NCBI GenBank assembly: GCA_033807695.1
Contig: CM066303.1
Location: 3,286,001 to 3,350,000 of the forward strand
Direction: 5' to 3'
DNA: 64,000 bases
DNA from: Daedaleopsis sinensis
Lineage: Eukaryota; Basidiomycota; Agaricomycetes; Polyporales; Polyporaceae
Positions 46,300 to 55,972 of this stretch are shown here, piece after piece. Made by a program: the position numbers and the translations under genes. The notes under the pieces were generated by a model. The model did no database searches. It was not told where the DNA came from and worked only from the letters and a program-made list of their open reading frames with translations. Numbering within the stretch: the stretch's first letter is position 1; each line of letters starts with the position of its first letter.

Positions 46300-47007
46300 C
46301 TACTTTGCCAACTGCGAGCTCGTCGACGCCAACCCACTACGCAGCTCATCCCAAGTGCTGAACATTGCTAACCCCTCCTCCCACCTGTCCTTCCCAGACT
46401 GCTCAAAGGTCCTGCCAGCCTCCGTGAACGATTTCTTGCTTTGGAAACCGCAGTCGACCCAACGGAAGAGTCCACCTGCCGAGTATTGAAGAAGGGCGTA
46501 CCTGCGCTCCTCCTCGCTACTCAAAGCCGTGTTAGAGTGTTTGATGATCGCCGATGGGAGAATGATGGTAGATCCTGGAGGGAACTGTATGATGAGACGT
46601 AGGTCCCATAGGATAAGGTGGCCTCCCAGCTCGGAGTCGTAGTTCCCGAGGGCGGTGATGGCGCAAAGGCCGTAGGCTAGATTCAGGTGGTCGGTATGTA
46701 CGTACGACACGGCCTGAGGACCGAGGTTAATGGACATAGCAGCGAAGGCGTTGTCGTCGATGTTTCGCCTCAGCGACGGATGGTGTGTGCACAGACTGGC
46801 GAGGGTGTCGCAGTAGTACCGGTGAATCTTGGGGAAGAATACTCGCAGGCCCGCTGAGGGCGCGAGAGTAAGTCAGACAGGCACACTGGGCAACGAACTG
46901 AACAACTCACTGTTCGCGAAGTTCGCTACACGTCGTATGGCTCGCAGTTTGAGAAGTACAGTCCATATCGCGAGATTGTGTTTGGTTAAGGCGAAGTTGC
47001 CAACACG
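46300..47007 (-). pseudogene. Tet/JBP-like 2OG-Fe(II) dioxygenase, 5'-truncated
   Basis: Two exons, 47007-46911 and 46853-46300, join in phase into 216 residues. They carry the C-terminal half of a Tet-like (TET/JBP-type) dioxygenase core: HNLAIWTVLLKLRAI; AAMSINLGPQ; the HxD iron motif in YVHTDHLN; LGNYDSELGGHLILWDL; FPPGSTIILPSA followed by the distal iron His (IKHSN); EERRYALLQY, with the Arg expected to bind 2-oxoglutarate; and GGLFRWVDCGF. TET/JBP enzymes oxidise 5-methylpyrimidines in DNA, and fungal members are known to associate with KDZ transposons. Upstream of 47007 a good acceptor (CTCCACAG) exists, but instead of further exons there is AT-rich repeat DNA and then the end of gene B. 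The N-terminal exons therefore appear lost. All visible catalytic residues remain. Confidence 0.75.
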
Positions 47008-47403
47008 CTGTGGAGGCGGTCAGATGAGTGACATAGACATGACTTTTTTATTTCTATTATCATCCCCCGTTAGTTAATGATAATCACCGATTATCACATC
47101 CCTTCTGTTAAATACGGCCGACTTTCTGTGCCGTGCAGTATCCGGTAGCATCCCGTCAGTAATCTCTAATTAGACTAGAGCCGCCATTGATAATCATTCA
47201 TAATCACGGTGATTAACTGTGCACATACAATTGAAGCCTCGAGGGTCACTAAATTCGGTGTGATAAAGTCGCTAATTACAATGTGATACAGTGGCTAATT
47301 ACAGGGTGATGAAGTCGCTAATTACGACGGTGATAGACTTAATCAAGAGCGAACAACGTCAATCATGAATGAAACAAACATCCCATCGTGAGGGCATACC
47401 TGC
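47008..47403. repeat. AT-rich insert with three 23-bp direct repeats
   Basis: Between the broken Tet-like gene and gene B. Units GTGATAAAGTCGCTAATTAC, GTGATACAGTGGCTAATTAC and GTGATGAAGTCGCTAATTAC lie 23 bp apart (47261-47330), followed by a fourth partial unit. To the left, inverted ATAATCACCGATTATC-like palindromes occur (about 47080 and 47190). The composition differs sharply from both sides. Probably a small element or an element terminus that replaced the 5' exons of the Tet-like gene. Confidence 0.6.
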
Positions 47404-49575
47404 CTAGTTCTTCTTCCCCTTCTTGCCCTTCGCACTCTTGACAGCCTGTGTTTGCTTCTTCGCCGCCGCCCGTGCCCGTGTCGTCAAACCCGAAGTCGAG
47501 CCTTCTTGATGCACTAGCGCGGAATCGATGCGACGCCGTTTGGAAACTGTGGTCGTCTCGACGCCAGATACCTCAGAGTCGCCTTGTGGCACCCGCTTGC
47601 GAGCACTGCGCCGCGGCGCCGCTTGAGGGAGGTCATCACTCATCGGGCCCGTCTCTATGTCCATGGAAGACGCGCCCTGTGGCTGTTCCCCGCTCCTTGC
47701 ATACGACGCCACTTGCTCGGCCGTACCATCGCGTGGCAAGTCCTGACCTAGCTCGGGCTCCGGCTCGGGTGTCCCATCGCGCGGCGAGTGCTGACGTTCG
47801 ATGGCTAGATTGAGAACGTCTTGCTCCACACCAGGGCCCGGGGCTTGGGAGCCGTCGCCACCCTCCCCGCCGCCTTCCAGCTCGCGCGTAGGCATGCCCG
47901 ACGAACCCTCAACGTTCTTGTACGAGTGCGGCTCGCCGACACTCTGCTTCTGCCCTTCGCTCGCGCCCGGCCCCGACGGATGATCCTGCATGTCGTGAAC
48001 TGCGTCCAATCTACCCTCTCCTCCCCCCTTCTTGGCGGCGTCATGCACCAGAGTGTAACTGCGGTTAAGTTGCCCGCCTCGGTCGTCGCCCTCTTGCTCG
48101 CGCGGGAGTGCGTTTGAGGACTCGGGGGGCTCACTCCCTGTGCCTGTGTCGCCACGGGGCTGACTCGCGGCGGGGAACACATTCTGGGGTTCGGCGATTT
48201 GCGGGACAAGGGTGGGGCCAGTAGATGCCGCCCTAGTTGTATCTGGCGACAATGGATCCTCAGCGGGTGCCGGTGGTGGTGAAGTACAGGTGTCGCGGGG
48301 ACTGGGAAGATCTACGAGTCCGCTGGCGCCGGCGTGCGTTGGCAGGTCGAGCGCAGGTAGGGGAGCAACACTCTCGCGACCCGGAGCGGGGGTCGCGCGG
48401 TTCTTCCTCGGGGAGGTAAATATCACCTCTCGGACATGGCGTCGGGGACTTGAAGGCTCCGCGGAAGTCGGTGTAGTCCGGTTCAAGTCATCGTCGGCGT
48501 TGTTCGAATTGACAGACAGGAACCGGAATTCGTCCGGAGTGTCCACATTGGACCGCAAGCGGGTGTAAATGTCTTGGAGCTTGCCAAAACGGTGCATTGC
48601 GATTTCCGGGATGTCGGCATCTTCCCAGGCAGCCGGAATGTATCGTGCGGGGTCGGTTTTCAGACGTGCGAACAGGGTGTCGGTGTTGCAGTTCTGGCCC
48701 GCGAGCCAAGCTGATAATGTGTCGCAGAGTCAGTCAAGTGAGGTCAGTGATAGATCCTTCACATACCCCATTGCGCGCATAAATACGTAGTTATAATCTT
48801 GCGCAGTTCACGCACATTCCACTCATCGTCCCACTCGGGAAGGTGTGGACGGCCAGCGCTATCGTAGTTGAGGGCTTGATCACGTTGGACCGGGTTCAGC
48901 TCTAGCATAGCGAGGTTAGACTTAGATACGACAATGCGATCAGTGCGGGGGGACGCACGAAGGTTCGCGCGAAGCCAAACGTCAAACCGGCGTTTCTCTT
49001 CTTCGGTGAAGGAAAAGGAGGCGTCTTCATCTTGGAAGGCACCCGCCGTCAGCCTGCGATATCTCATATGGTTAGTGTGAGGCACAAGCGGTGTTCATGG
49101 AGAGTGGACTGACTGTGATCGTTCGAAGTGCCCATCCTGATCAAAATACCCGTAGAGCAGCTGAAACCCGATGTTGCCGACCTTGTCCCACTCCCACCCA
49201 GCAAACTCGCAGAGCGTATCGTACAGTGCATCGCGCACACACTCTTGATTCCTGTAAACTCTGCTCAGTACTTGGCGATATAGTGTATGTTACCCGACTA
49301 CACTCACTTGAATGGCGCTTCGGGGTCGCTCCGTAACCTCTCCATCTCGCTTTCCACCTCTGCCGCCCAGTGCTTCTGCTCGTCCTCCGGAAGCTCGTTG
49401 AACATGGCCTTGATTTTGCTCTGGCGTTGCCCAACGGTCATGCCGGCGCAAGCCTCGTCGACGAGCTGCTGGTTCGCATTTTTCCACAGTCGGGAAGCAG
49501 GCGGGGCACGGGCCTTTACCCGTTGGAAGAATGGTGACACGTCCTTGGATTTCTTGGGCTTGGGCTTCAGGCCTT
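47404..49575 (-). pseudogene. Gene B, 3' part (downstream of LINE insertion)
   Basis: Exons 49575-49308 (first 13 bp are the duplicated target), 49251-49114, 49053-48767 and 48710-47404, phase-consistent, with the stop at 47404. They encode KPKPKKSKDVSPFFQRVKAR, a helical block with LWKNANQQLVDEA and FNELPEDEQKHW, then CVRDALYDTLCEFAGWEWDKV with GFQLLYGYFDQDG, a further domain (EEEKRRFDVWLRANL, then NVRELRKIITTYLCAQWG), and a 400-residue acidic, Pro/Ser-rich tail ending in a Lys/Arg-rich nuclear-localisation-like stretch (KSAKGKKGKK). The VG/GFxLLYGYxDxDG block corresponds to the FHLTLFAGVPVNDG block of gene A. Function unknown; related to genes A and C. Broken only by the LINE. Confidence 0.7.
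49563..49575. repeat. LINE target-site duplication, 3' side
   Basis: GGCTTCAGGCCTT, identical to 55960-55972, directly abuts the (CAAA)n-type tail of the LINE. Confidence 0.9.
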
Positions 49576-50218
49576 TGTTTGTTTGTTTGTTATCCTAGTT
49601 TACCGCCCTCGAGGGCCTAGCCCTATGGTAGGCAGTACCGTACAATGTAGCTACAGAATCCAACGAGTGCAAAAGAGAAGGGTTCACCGATCAAGAGCAG
49701 GGGGGTAGGAGAGAGAGGGTCGGGGCACGACGACTATGGCCATTAAGTAAGTGAAGAGAGCGGCCGTGGCCTTCCGGTACTGTAAGGAAGTAGAGAGATT
49801 GAGTGAGAGATGCATAGTGATATATACGAGGCCGAAGCCAAACGGCCCCTCGACACGCACTGCCCCCACAGCCCCCGACCATCGAGTGGTAGGGCAATGG
49901 GTTCTAAACCTGCGGCAGTTATGGGTAGCGTTCATGCGCTCCTGGATCTCGTCTCTTCTGCAGGCAGGGATACGAGTTGCGGTTACCCCGCCCCTCGTCA
50001 AAACTCCGCCATCCCCGGGACAGAGGGACAGTGCGTGCCGTGGCCGTGTAAGAGAAAAAGTGAAAGAGAAGATCAGTGCCTAGTCCGGGCGCTGCCAGAG
50101 CTGCTACTCTCGGGGGGGGCCCGAGCGCAGCAGCCATGACAGCTCCTAGTTGCTGGAGGTCGTCGCGCTGTGGGCAGGGTGTCAGCCGGGCCAAGTGTCA
50201 GAGAGGCAGTGTGAAGGC
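49576..50218 (-). other. LINE 3' untranslated region and A-rich tail
   Basis: No coding frame continues past the ORF2 stop. The end is marked by four TTTG/CAAA units (plus-strand TGTTTGTTTGTTTGTT at 49576-49591) next to the target duplication. The tail is a short repeat, not a homopolymer, as in some non-LTR elements. Confidence 0.8.
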
Positions 50219-53200
50219 TCAGGTCTCGTCGTCGCGCAGCTGCGGGAGGAGCCCGAATGTTCTGCGGAAGCGTTCTGTAGCGTTGATGTAGGCGAAGAGG
50301 GGTTTCAGGCCGTCCTTCGTGTTGAGCAGGACCTTGAGCGTTCGTCCTGAGAAACCGAGCGGTGCATAGTGGACCGCTCGATGGAAAGCGTATGACGGGC
50401 AGTGGAGTAGGAAGTGCTTGACCGTCTCGGGAGCTTCTTCGCAGGTGGGGCAGGTCGACGTGAGCGACTTTCCGATACGCTCGAGGTAGGAGTAAAGGGG
50501 GATGTGGCCGGTGCGGAGCTGGAGGAGGAGGTTGGCGCTCCTGCGGGGGAGCGACTCGATCAGCGTCATGTATTTCTTCGAAGGCAGGGCACCGTCGATG
50601 GTCGCCATGCGTATACCCCTCCGCGAGGTGCGCCACCTCGCACTGGCCCGCTTCTCGAGCTCCTGCTGGTAGTTCTGGCGGGCCCTGGAGACGCTAAGCG
50701 GGAGCGGTTTGCGCAGCTCCTTCGGGAGGCTTTGAGGGGGGCTCGACCGTCCACCTGCTGCCTCCTTCGCGACCTCGTCCGCTTTCTCGTTACCTTCCAC
50801 CTCCTCGTGCCCGGGGACCCATCGGAGGGTGAGCCGGAGGTCGGGGCGTTCGGACTTGAGTCTCTTCACGTAGCTGTGGAACAGGTCAGTGAGATAACGC
50901 CCGGGGGCGGCCGTGTGCAGCGTGGAGGCCTGTATGGCCGCGGTGTTGTCCAGCGCGATCGAGGCGCGCCGCATCGGTCCCCTCACCGAGAGGAGCAGGA
51001 CGAGGGCGAGGACCGTGGCCGCTATCTCGGCCTCGTACACCGTGTGTCTCGTGGACGGTCCCAGGTGGTACCTTAGAATCTTGGGACGCCGTCGGCCGGG
51101 CGTGTAAAGGACTGCCGCAGCCCCTACCCCTCCGTCGATGTCGGAGCCGTCCGTGTAGACTCGATACGCGCCGCGCCGAGCCCACCGCTTGTCGTCCTCC
51201 ACCGCCTCTTCGCGGTTCTTGATAACGTGGACGCGGTGCTTGGGTGCCCATCGCGGGTGGACGCGAGTGGGCGAGACCCGCTCAGTGCTCTTGTAGTCGA
51301 GGTAGGGACGGTAAGCGTCGAGGAGCTCGTGGAGCGACGACCGGTGTCGGCGGACGAGCTTTCGGCCTGCTTTCTGCACGTGGGGAGCGAGGGGGTGTGA
51401 CCGGGGGAGGGCGCACAGACGGACCGCTGCTCTATGCGCCAGCTTGTCTACCAAGAGGTCAAACGGAAGGATGTTAGTGTGTACTTCAAGGGCGTCCGTC
51501 GCCGTAGAACGGAGCACGCCCGTCATGACCAGCAGCGCTTGCCGCTGCACCCTCGCAAGTCGCCGGACGTTGCCGACCGACCCGTGTCTGCGCTTCTGGC
51601 CCGCGAGCTTCCGCACGGGGGTGAGAAAGGTGTCGGACGCATAGAGCATGCTGGGGATCACGACGGCTTGGTAGAGCCGTCGCACGACCCCCAGCGTGAG
51701 GCCGTTCCTTGTGTTCGCGAGCCGGCGTAGCAGTGCGACCCATTTCGCTCCCTTCGAGTGTGCTAGCGCTGTCTGCTCGCGGAACTTCAGGTTTTGATCG
51801 ACGAGTAGCCCTAGGAAGCGGTGGAAAGCGGCCGCTGGGATGACCGTCCCGTCGGAAAGCGTCAGGTCGGGGCCGAGTGTCTTGGTGCGGGCCTTGCAGT
51901 TGACTAGACCAAACTTGTCGAGCGAAAAGGCCGAGTTGTGCGCGAGCGACCAGGCTAGACCACCCCCGGGGCGCTCCAAGAAGTCGCGGATCTTGTCGTG
52001 GCAGTCCCGGAAGGTGGTGCCCGTCGTGACAAGGGCGACATCGTCCATCGAGCCCACCGCCAGCTCGCCTCCCTTGGTCCGCGCACTGTCTATGAGGTCA
52101 GAGTTATAGAATGCATAGAGAATTACCGAGAGCGGGCATCCCTGGTCGATGCCGCTCCTGATCTGGAAGGGGTCAGACTCGTAGTCGTCGAACTTGAGGC
52201 GTGTTTCTCTGCCGCCGAGCTTCTCCCTGAGCCATTCGACATACTCGACCGGGACTCCTCTGGTTCGTAGGTTGTGGAAAAGGCGTTCCGGGACAGCCGC
52301 TGGGAAGGCCGACTTGATGTCCAGGAAGACAACCGACGCTGCCTTGTTCTGCCTCCACGCGTCCTTGATCGTCTTGGTGACGAGATGGATGGAGTCCGTG
52401 GTCGTCCGGCCTGCGCGCCCGCCAAACTGATGGGAGGCTAGAAGGGAGTGTCGCTCAGCCTCAAAGACGAGCACGTCTGCAACGCACCGGGACAGAATCT
52501 TCGACACGCAGTTCAGCAGCGCGATCGGTCGCCACGCCTTGGCTGCCGAGTAGTCCGCCTTCCCCGGTTTTTTGAGAACGACCGTGTCGGAGAGCTTCCA
52601 TCGTTCTGGGTAGTACCGGAGCTCGAACGTGGCCCTAAAGAGGCGGCCTAGGATCGGGGTGAGCGTGTCACCGCAGTGCTTAAACACCTCGTTTGGGATC
52701 GCGTCCGGTCCCGGGGCCTTGAAGGACCGGAGCGACTTGATCGCCTGTCGCACTTGCTCATCTGTGATCGGGCTGAACTTGAACTTCGGAGCCGGGTACG
52801 GGCCGCAGGGGACGGGGATGTCCCCCGAGGGCAGGAAGAAGGTCTTGTAGAACTCCTCGCTCTTGTCTGGGTTCGAGGTGATGACCGCTTGCTGTCCGTC
52901 CTGGTTGAGCACGTTCAGCGGGGGAATTCTTGAGCGACCGCCGTCCGTCGATCCTGTCTTTAAGAAGCGGTTAGCATCCCATATTGTGGTCGCATCCACC
53001 GAGTCGATCCACTCCCTCCAATGGTCGCCTTTCGCTGTGCGAATCGCGTCAGTATAGCGGTTCCGGTAGCGTCTGTACTCAGCGTGTGAGGGGTGCGCGC
53101 GTTCGGCGCGATGGCGGTGTGCGGCTCGCCCTAGTTTCTCCTTCTCCTTGCGCATAGACGTCAGCTCCTTGGTCCACCACCGCTTCGCGTAGGGCGTGTC

Positions 53201-54142
53201 GGGGGAGAGCGGAACGTGCTCTTCCACCGTGGCTTGAAGGTCAGACATGAGGTCGTCAAGGGCTAAGTCGAAATCTTGTCGCGTCCGGATGTCGCCGTGG
53301 GGGCCGCGGGCGTCCAGTCGTGTCGCGAGCGCCGTTTCGAATTCGCCCCAGTCCACCTTCCTGAAGTCCCGCCGGGCCCTCGGCCTCGCCTCCTCCGTCG
53401 GGAGCTCGAATACTGTCAAAATCGGAAAGTGATCAGTAAGGATGGGCCTCAAGTCCTCTGCCACCCTGCACGAGCGTAGGCACTCCAGTAAGACTTCCGA
53501 GCAGAAAACGTTGTCGGGGCGTGTGCGCGACTTCGTGTTCATAGATTCTAGCGTGGCCAGTGATGGGGGGAGCGCCATCTCCATCCCGAGGTCCGCGACT
53601 CGGTTGATTAGCAGTTCGGCGCGGGCGAGGTTGGTTCTGTAGAAGAGCTGGTGATTGGAGGGGTCGTCCCAGTTAGGGTGGTGGCGATTAAAGTCGCCGA
53701 GCCAGATGATATGCTGCTCCCCGTCGCCGGCCGCGACGAGTGTTCTGGTAGCTCTCGTCGCCGCATGGATTGCCGTGTCATGCTCCCCGTCCACGTAAAG
53801 GTTGACGAGGTGGACGGTGGCGCCCCCGGTCTTGATCGAGATCGCGGTGACGTCCGGGTGCGGGATGCTGACGGGGGTCCAGGCGTTCGTAGATACCCGA
53901 GTGTTGACGAGTAGGACGGAACGCGTTCTTCCAGCGGTATCTCGGTCGCGTACAGCTGGGTAGACAACTCGCCAGTGTGGGGTGCTGCGAGTGAGGCGGA
54001 GGTGGTCGAGGTAAGGCTCTTGAATAGCAATGACGTCGAAGTCGGTGGGGAGCGCGCTGTGGAGTAGTTCGAGCTGGCCGTCCAGCGACTTGTTTATGTT
54101 CTGCTGCCATATCCTGAGTAGTGGGGCAACTGGGGCTGTCAA
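50219..54142 (-). CDS. LINE ORF2: endonuclease / reverse transcriptase / RNase H
   Basis: 1307-codon frame. The APE-type endonuclease fills residues 1-230 (WQQNINKS, IQEPYL, NLYVDG, LGDFNRHHP and the late ILTDHFPI). Reverse transcriptase spans about 475-740: GPDAIPNEVFKHCG, FLDIKSAF with the first catalytic Asp, GIDQGCPLS, and SMDDVALV in place of the usual (F/Y)xDD. RNase H lies near 995-1130: YTDGSD, YEAEIAA, ALDNTAA, WVPGHEEVEGNEKADE, covering its acidic residues. A CxxC...HxxxxC zinc motif (CPTCEEAPETVKHFLLHC) closes it. All visible catalytic positions are kept. The frame begins at TTG overlapping the ORF1 stop and has no ATG before residue about 186, inside the endonuclease, so translation probably depends on ORF1 (reinitiation or frameshift). 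Confidence 0.95.
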   Translation of the reverse strand: MTAPVAPLLRIWQQNINKSLDGQLELLHSALPTDFDVIAIQEPYLDHLRLTRSTPHWRVVYPAVRDRDTAGRTRSVLLVNTRVSTNAWTPVSIPHPDVTAISIKTGGATVHLVNLYVDGEHDTAIHAATRATRTLVAAGDGEQHIIWLGDFNRHHPNWDDPSNHQLFYRTNLARAELLINRVADLGMEMALPPSLATLESMNTKSRTRPDNVFCSEVLLECLRSCRVAEDLRPILTDHFPILTVFELPTEEARPRARRDFRKVDWGEFETALATRLDARGPHGDIRTRQDFDLALDDLMSDLQATVEEHVPLSPDTPYAKRWWTKELTSMRKEKEKLGRAAHRHRAERAHPSHAEYRRYRNRYTDAIRTAKGDHWREWIDSVDATTIWDANRFLKTGSTDGGRSRIPPLNVLNQDGQQAVITSNPDKSEEFYKTFFLPSGDIPVPCGPYPAPKFKFSPITDEQVRQAIKSLRSFKAPGPDAIPNEVFKHCGDTLTPILGRLFRATFELRYYPERWKLSDTVVLKKPGKADYSAAKAWRPIALLNCVSKILSRCVADVLVFEAERHSLLASHQFGGRAGRTTTDSIHLVTKTIKDAWRQNKAASVVFLDIKSAFPAAVPERLFHNLRTRGVPVEYVEWLREKLGGRETRLKFDDYESDPFQIRSGIDQGCPLSVILYAFYNSDLIDSARTKGGELAVGSMDDVALVTTGTTFRDCHDKIRDFLERPGGGLAWSLAHNSAFSLDKFGLVNCKARTKTLGPDLTLSDGTVIPAAAFHRFLGLLVDQNLKFREQTALAHSKGAKWVALLRRLANTRNGLTLGVVRRLYQAVVIPSMLYASDTFLTPVRKLAGQKRRHGSVGNVRRLARVQRQALLVMTGVLRSTATDALEVHTNILPFDLLVDKLAHRAAVRLCALPRSHPLAPHVQKAGRKLVRRHRSSLHELLDAYRPYLDYKSTERVSPTRVHPRWAPKHRVHVIKNREEAVEDDKRWARRGAYRVYTDGSDIDGGVGAAAVLYTPGRRRPKILRYHLGPSTRHTVYEAEIAATVLALVLLLSVRGPMRRASIALDNTAAIQASTLHTAAPGRYLTDLFHSYVKRLKSERPDLRLTLRWVPGHEEVEGNEKADEVAKEAAGGRSSPPQSLPKELRKPLPLSVSRARQNYQQELEKRASARWRTSRRGIRMATIDGALPSKKYMTLIESLPRRSANLLLQLRTGHIPLYSYLERIGKSLTSTCPTCEEAPETVKHFLLHCPSYAFHRAVHYAPLGFSGRTLKVLLNTKDGLKPLFAYINATERFRRTFGLLPQLRDDET

Positions 54143-55815
54143 TAGGAGGCGGGAGGTGGGTCTCGAGGCGGCGCGCCGAAGAACTTGTCAATGTTAGCCT
54201 GCCGCGGCCCCTGCGTGTTCGCGTCCGGCGGGAAGTTGTGGGCGATATGGTCCCAGAGCGACGGTGGTGGTGGAGCGTGTGTCAGTGCCTCCTCGTCTGT
54301 GACCCAGGTGCGAGGGTCGTTTGTGACGAAGTACCTAAAGCCCGAGTCAGCGCGTCGTGCGGCGAAGTCACGCACCTTCCTGCGGTGCGTGGGACAGGCG
54401 CGGTCCCATGCAGCATGGCCGTCCTCCTCGCAGTTGGCGCAGTGATAGAGAGCCGGGTCCTTGATCATGCATTGCATGGTGGCGTGATGTCCTGCGCAGA
54501 GCGCGCAGACCGCGTGTTGAGACGGGCACTCCCTGGCCAGATGACCGTCGTAACCTTGGCAGTTCAGGCAGCGTAGCGGTTCCCTGATGTCCCGCCGCAC
54601 GATGACTCGACGGCCCGCGATTGTGAGGCCTCGCAGAGCATGGTTCGCCTGGTCGACACTGCTGAAAGTTAGTAGCAAGAAGGCGGTACGCTGCCCCGGG
54701 TAGCGCTTTTCAATCGCCCTTATCCACTCGGCTTTCACTATCGCTCCTTCTTCCAGCTTGTGGGCGGCCTCAACGTCGCGCAGCGCTGGCGCGTGGTCGG
54801 GGTTGAAGGTGACCGGTACGTACTCGGCGACTAGTTGATACGTACGCTCCACAATCTTCGCACTGGTGCCCATTTTTCTGGTGAACGACCGGTTCACGTT
54901 CGGGTTGAGTAGCCAGCGAGCGAAGTCCCGGGAGGTCGTAGTGAAGACGACGTCGCCGTGACGCTGAACCTTCGCCGAGTCTATGGCGGCGTCCTTCGGC
55001 GAGGTGAGGCCCTCGCCCTCCATCAGGTCGATCGCCTGCTTTGCTCTCTCCAGCACTTCGCGATCCCCAAGCCTGTTGCCCTCCGGGTCGGTTATGGAGA
55101 CCCCTCGGACCAGCACTTGTCGCTGGAGGAGATCCGAGAGGTCTACTGCCCTCCGGGTGCGCACCGGGGCGGAGTCCAGAGTCAGTGTAGGGGGTGGAAT
55201 GGCAGACGCACCGGTGTCTGCTCGCTGGCTCTGTGCCGCCTGCAAGTCTTCCTTCGCCCCCGTCAGCGCCGCCGTCGCCGTCTCCAGCCTCTGGCAAGCC
55301 TCGCGCAGTTGCCCCGCGCAGTCCACCATCCTTTTTCTAGCATCGTCCATCCCATCCGTACCCGTCGCGACGTCCTGCTCGACCTTCTCAGCGTGAGCGT
55401 CCAGCCGGAGAGTGAGTTGCGCCTCCACTCGTTCTGCAACCGTGGCGACTAAAGTTCCATACAGCTTCTTGTAATTAACAGCTTTCGCCAGGTGGGCGAA
55501 GGCTATAAGGCTTTTGCGGGCGAGGTCGGCAGTGGGGGCGGCCATGGCGAGGTGCAGAAGACCGGAGATGAGCGCCGAGTCCGTTACGCCTTCCTCCCCC
55601 TCCGGGATCAGCGTCCTGTGGCGAAGGAACTCTAGGGCCGCGTCGAGGTCGGGAATGTGCTGCTCCGCCTCCCTAAACATCTGCCTCTGCGTCCTCGCTG
55701 GCGCCGTTTTCTTTCCCGCCGTCGCCGCGCTGGCGCCGGCGCTTGTCACTTTGCGTTGCGTCGCGGTCGTGGGTCCCGCCGGTACCATCCTGTTCTGCTT
55801 GTCTGTCGTCGACAT
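54139..55815 (-). CDS. LINE ORF1: gag-like RNA-binding protein
   Basis: 558 codons from ATG 55815. The N-terminus is Ala/Thr-rich and basic. The middle is helical with a likely coiled coil (AEKVEQDVATGTDGMDDARK, then ACQRLETATAALTG). A domain around KRYPGQRTAFLLLTFSSVDQ looks RRM-like. Three C-terminal zinc knuckles follow: CLNCQGYDGHLAREC, CALCAGHHATMQC and CANCEEDGHAAWDRAC, the first and last with slightly unusual spacing. This is the nucleic-acid chaperone of the retrotransposition particle. Its TGA overlaps the first TTG codon of ORF2. Confidence 0.92.
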   Translation of the reverse strand: MSTTDKQNRMVPAGPTTATQRKVTSAGASAATAGKKTAPARTQRQMFREAEQHIPDLDAALEFLRHRTLIPEGEEGVTDSALISGLLHLAMAAPTADLARKSLIAFAHLAKAVNYKKLYGTLVATVAERVEAQLTLRLDAHAEKVEQDVATGTDGMDDARKRMVDCAGQLREACQRLETATAALTGAKEDLQAAQSQRADTGASAIPPPTLTLDSAPVRTRRAVDLSDLLQRQVLVRGVSITDPEGNRLGDREVLERAKQAIDLMEGEGLTSPKDAAIDSAKVQRHGDVVFTTTSRDFARWLLNPNVNRSFTRKMGTSAKIVERTYQLVAEYVPVTFNPDHAPALRDVEAAHKLEEGAIVKAEWIRAIEKRYPGQRTAFLLLTFSSVDQANHALRGLTIAGRRVIVRRDIREPLRCLNCQGYDGHLARECPSQHAVCALCAGHHATMQCMIKDPALYHCANCEEDGHAAWDRACPTHRRKVRDFAARRADSGFRYFVTNDPRTWVTDEEALTHAPPPPSLWDHIAHNFPPDANTQGPRQANIDKFFGAPPRDPPPASY

Positions 55816-55959
55816 GTGCTCTAGTATGTCGCCTAAGTGTGTAGTCTAAGTGCTTAGTACCAGTAGACCTAGTATGCCGCACGCTGACAGCCTCCCCTGT
55901 AAGGCTGTAGCGTGGGAAAAAACTGGGTGGTGGTGGTAAGAAGTCAAGGAGGGTCCCCC
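55816..55959 (-). promoter_or_regulatory. LINE 5' untranslated region
   Basis: 144 bp from the target duplication to the ORF1 ATG, starting CGGGGGACCC on the minus strand. A LINE promoter is expected to be internal here; no specific motif is identified. The presence of the 5' end argues that the copy is not 5'-truncated. Confidence 0.6.
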
Positions 55960-55972
55960 GGCTTCAGGCCTT
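55960..55972. repeat. LINE target-site duplication, 5' side
   Basis: GGCTTCAGGCCTT, identical to 49563-49575. It lies inside gene B's second exon, where the minus strand codes GLKP. Confidence 0.9.

Larger units (their letters stand above)
49576..55959 (-). mobile_element. Tad-like LINE (non-LTR retrotransposon), apparently intact
   Basis: 6.4-kb minus-strand element with a 5' region (55959-55816), ORF1 (55815-54139), ORF2 (54142-50219), a roughly 640-bp 3' untranslated region, and an A-rich tail of CAAA repeats at 49592-49576 read on the minus strand. A perfect 13-bp target duplication flanks it. APE endonuclease + reverse transcriptase + RNase H + C-terminal CCHC is the layout of fungal Tad-clade LINEs. 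No frameshift or stop was seen in either frame, and the identical 13-bp duplicates suggest a recent insertion. It lies in the same orientation as its host, gene B. Confidence 0.93.

Noticed and set aside
50414..51076. Plus-strand frame of 220 codons antisense to LINE ORF2
   Set aside because: Shadow of the GC-biased ORF2; no independent evidence.
54121..55849. Plus-strand frames of 111-164 codons antisense to LINE ORF1
   Set aside because: Shadows of ORF1.
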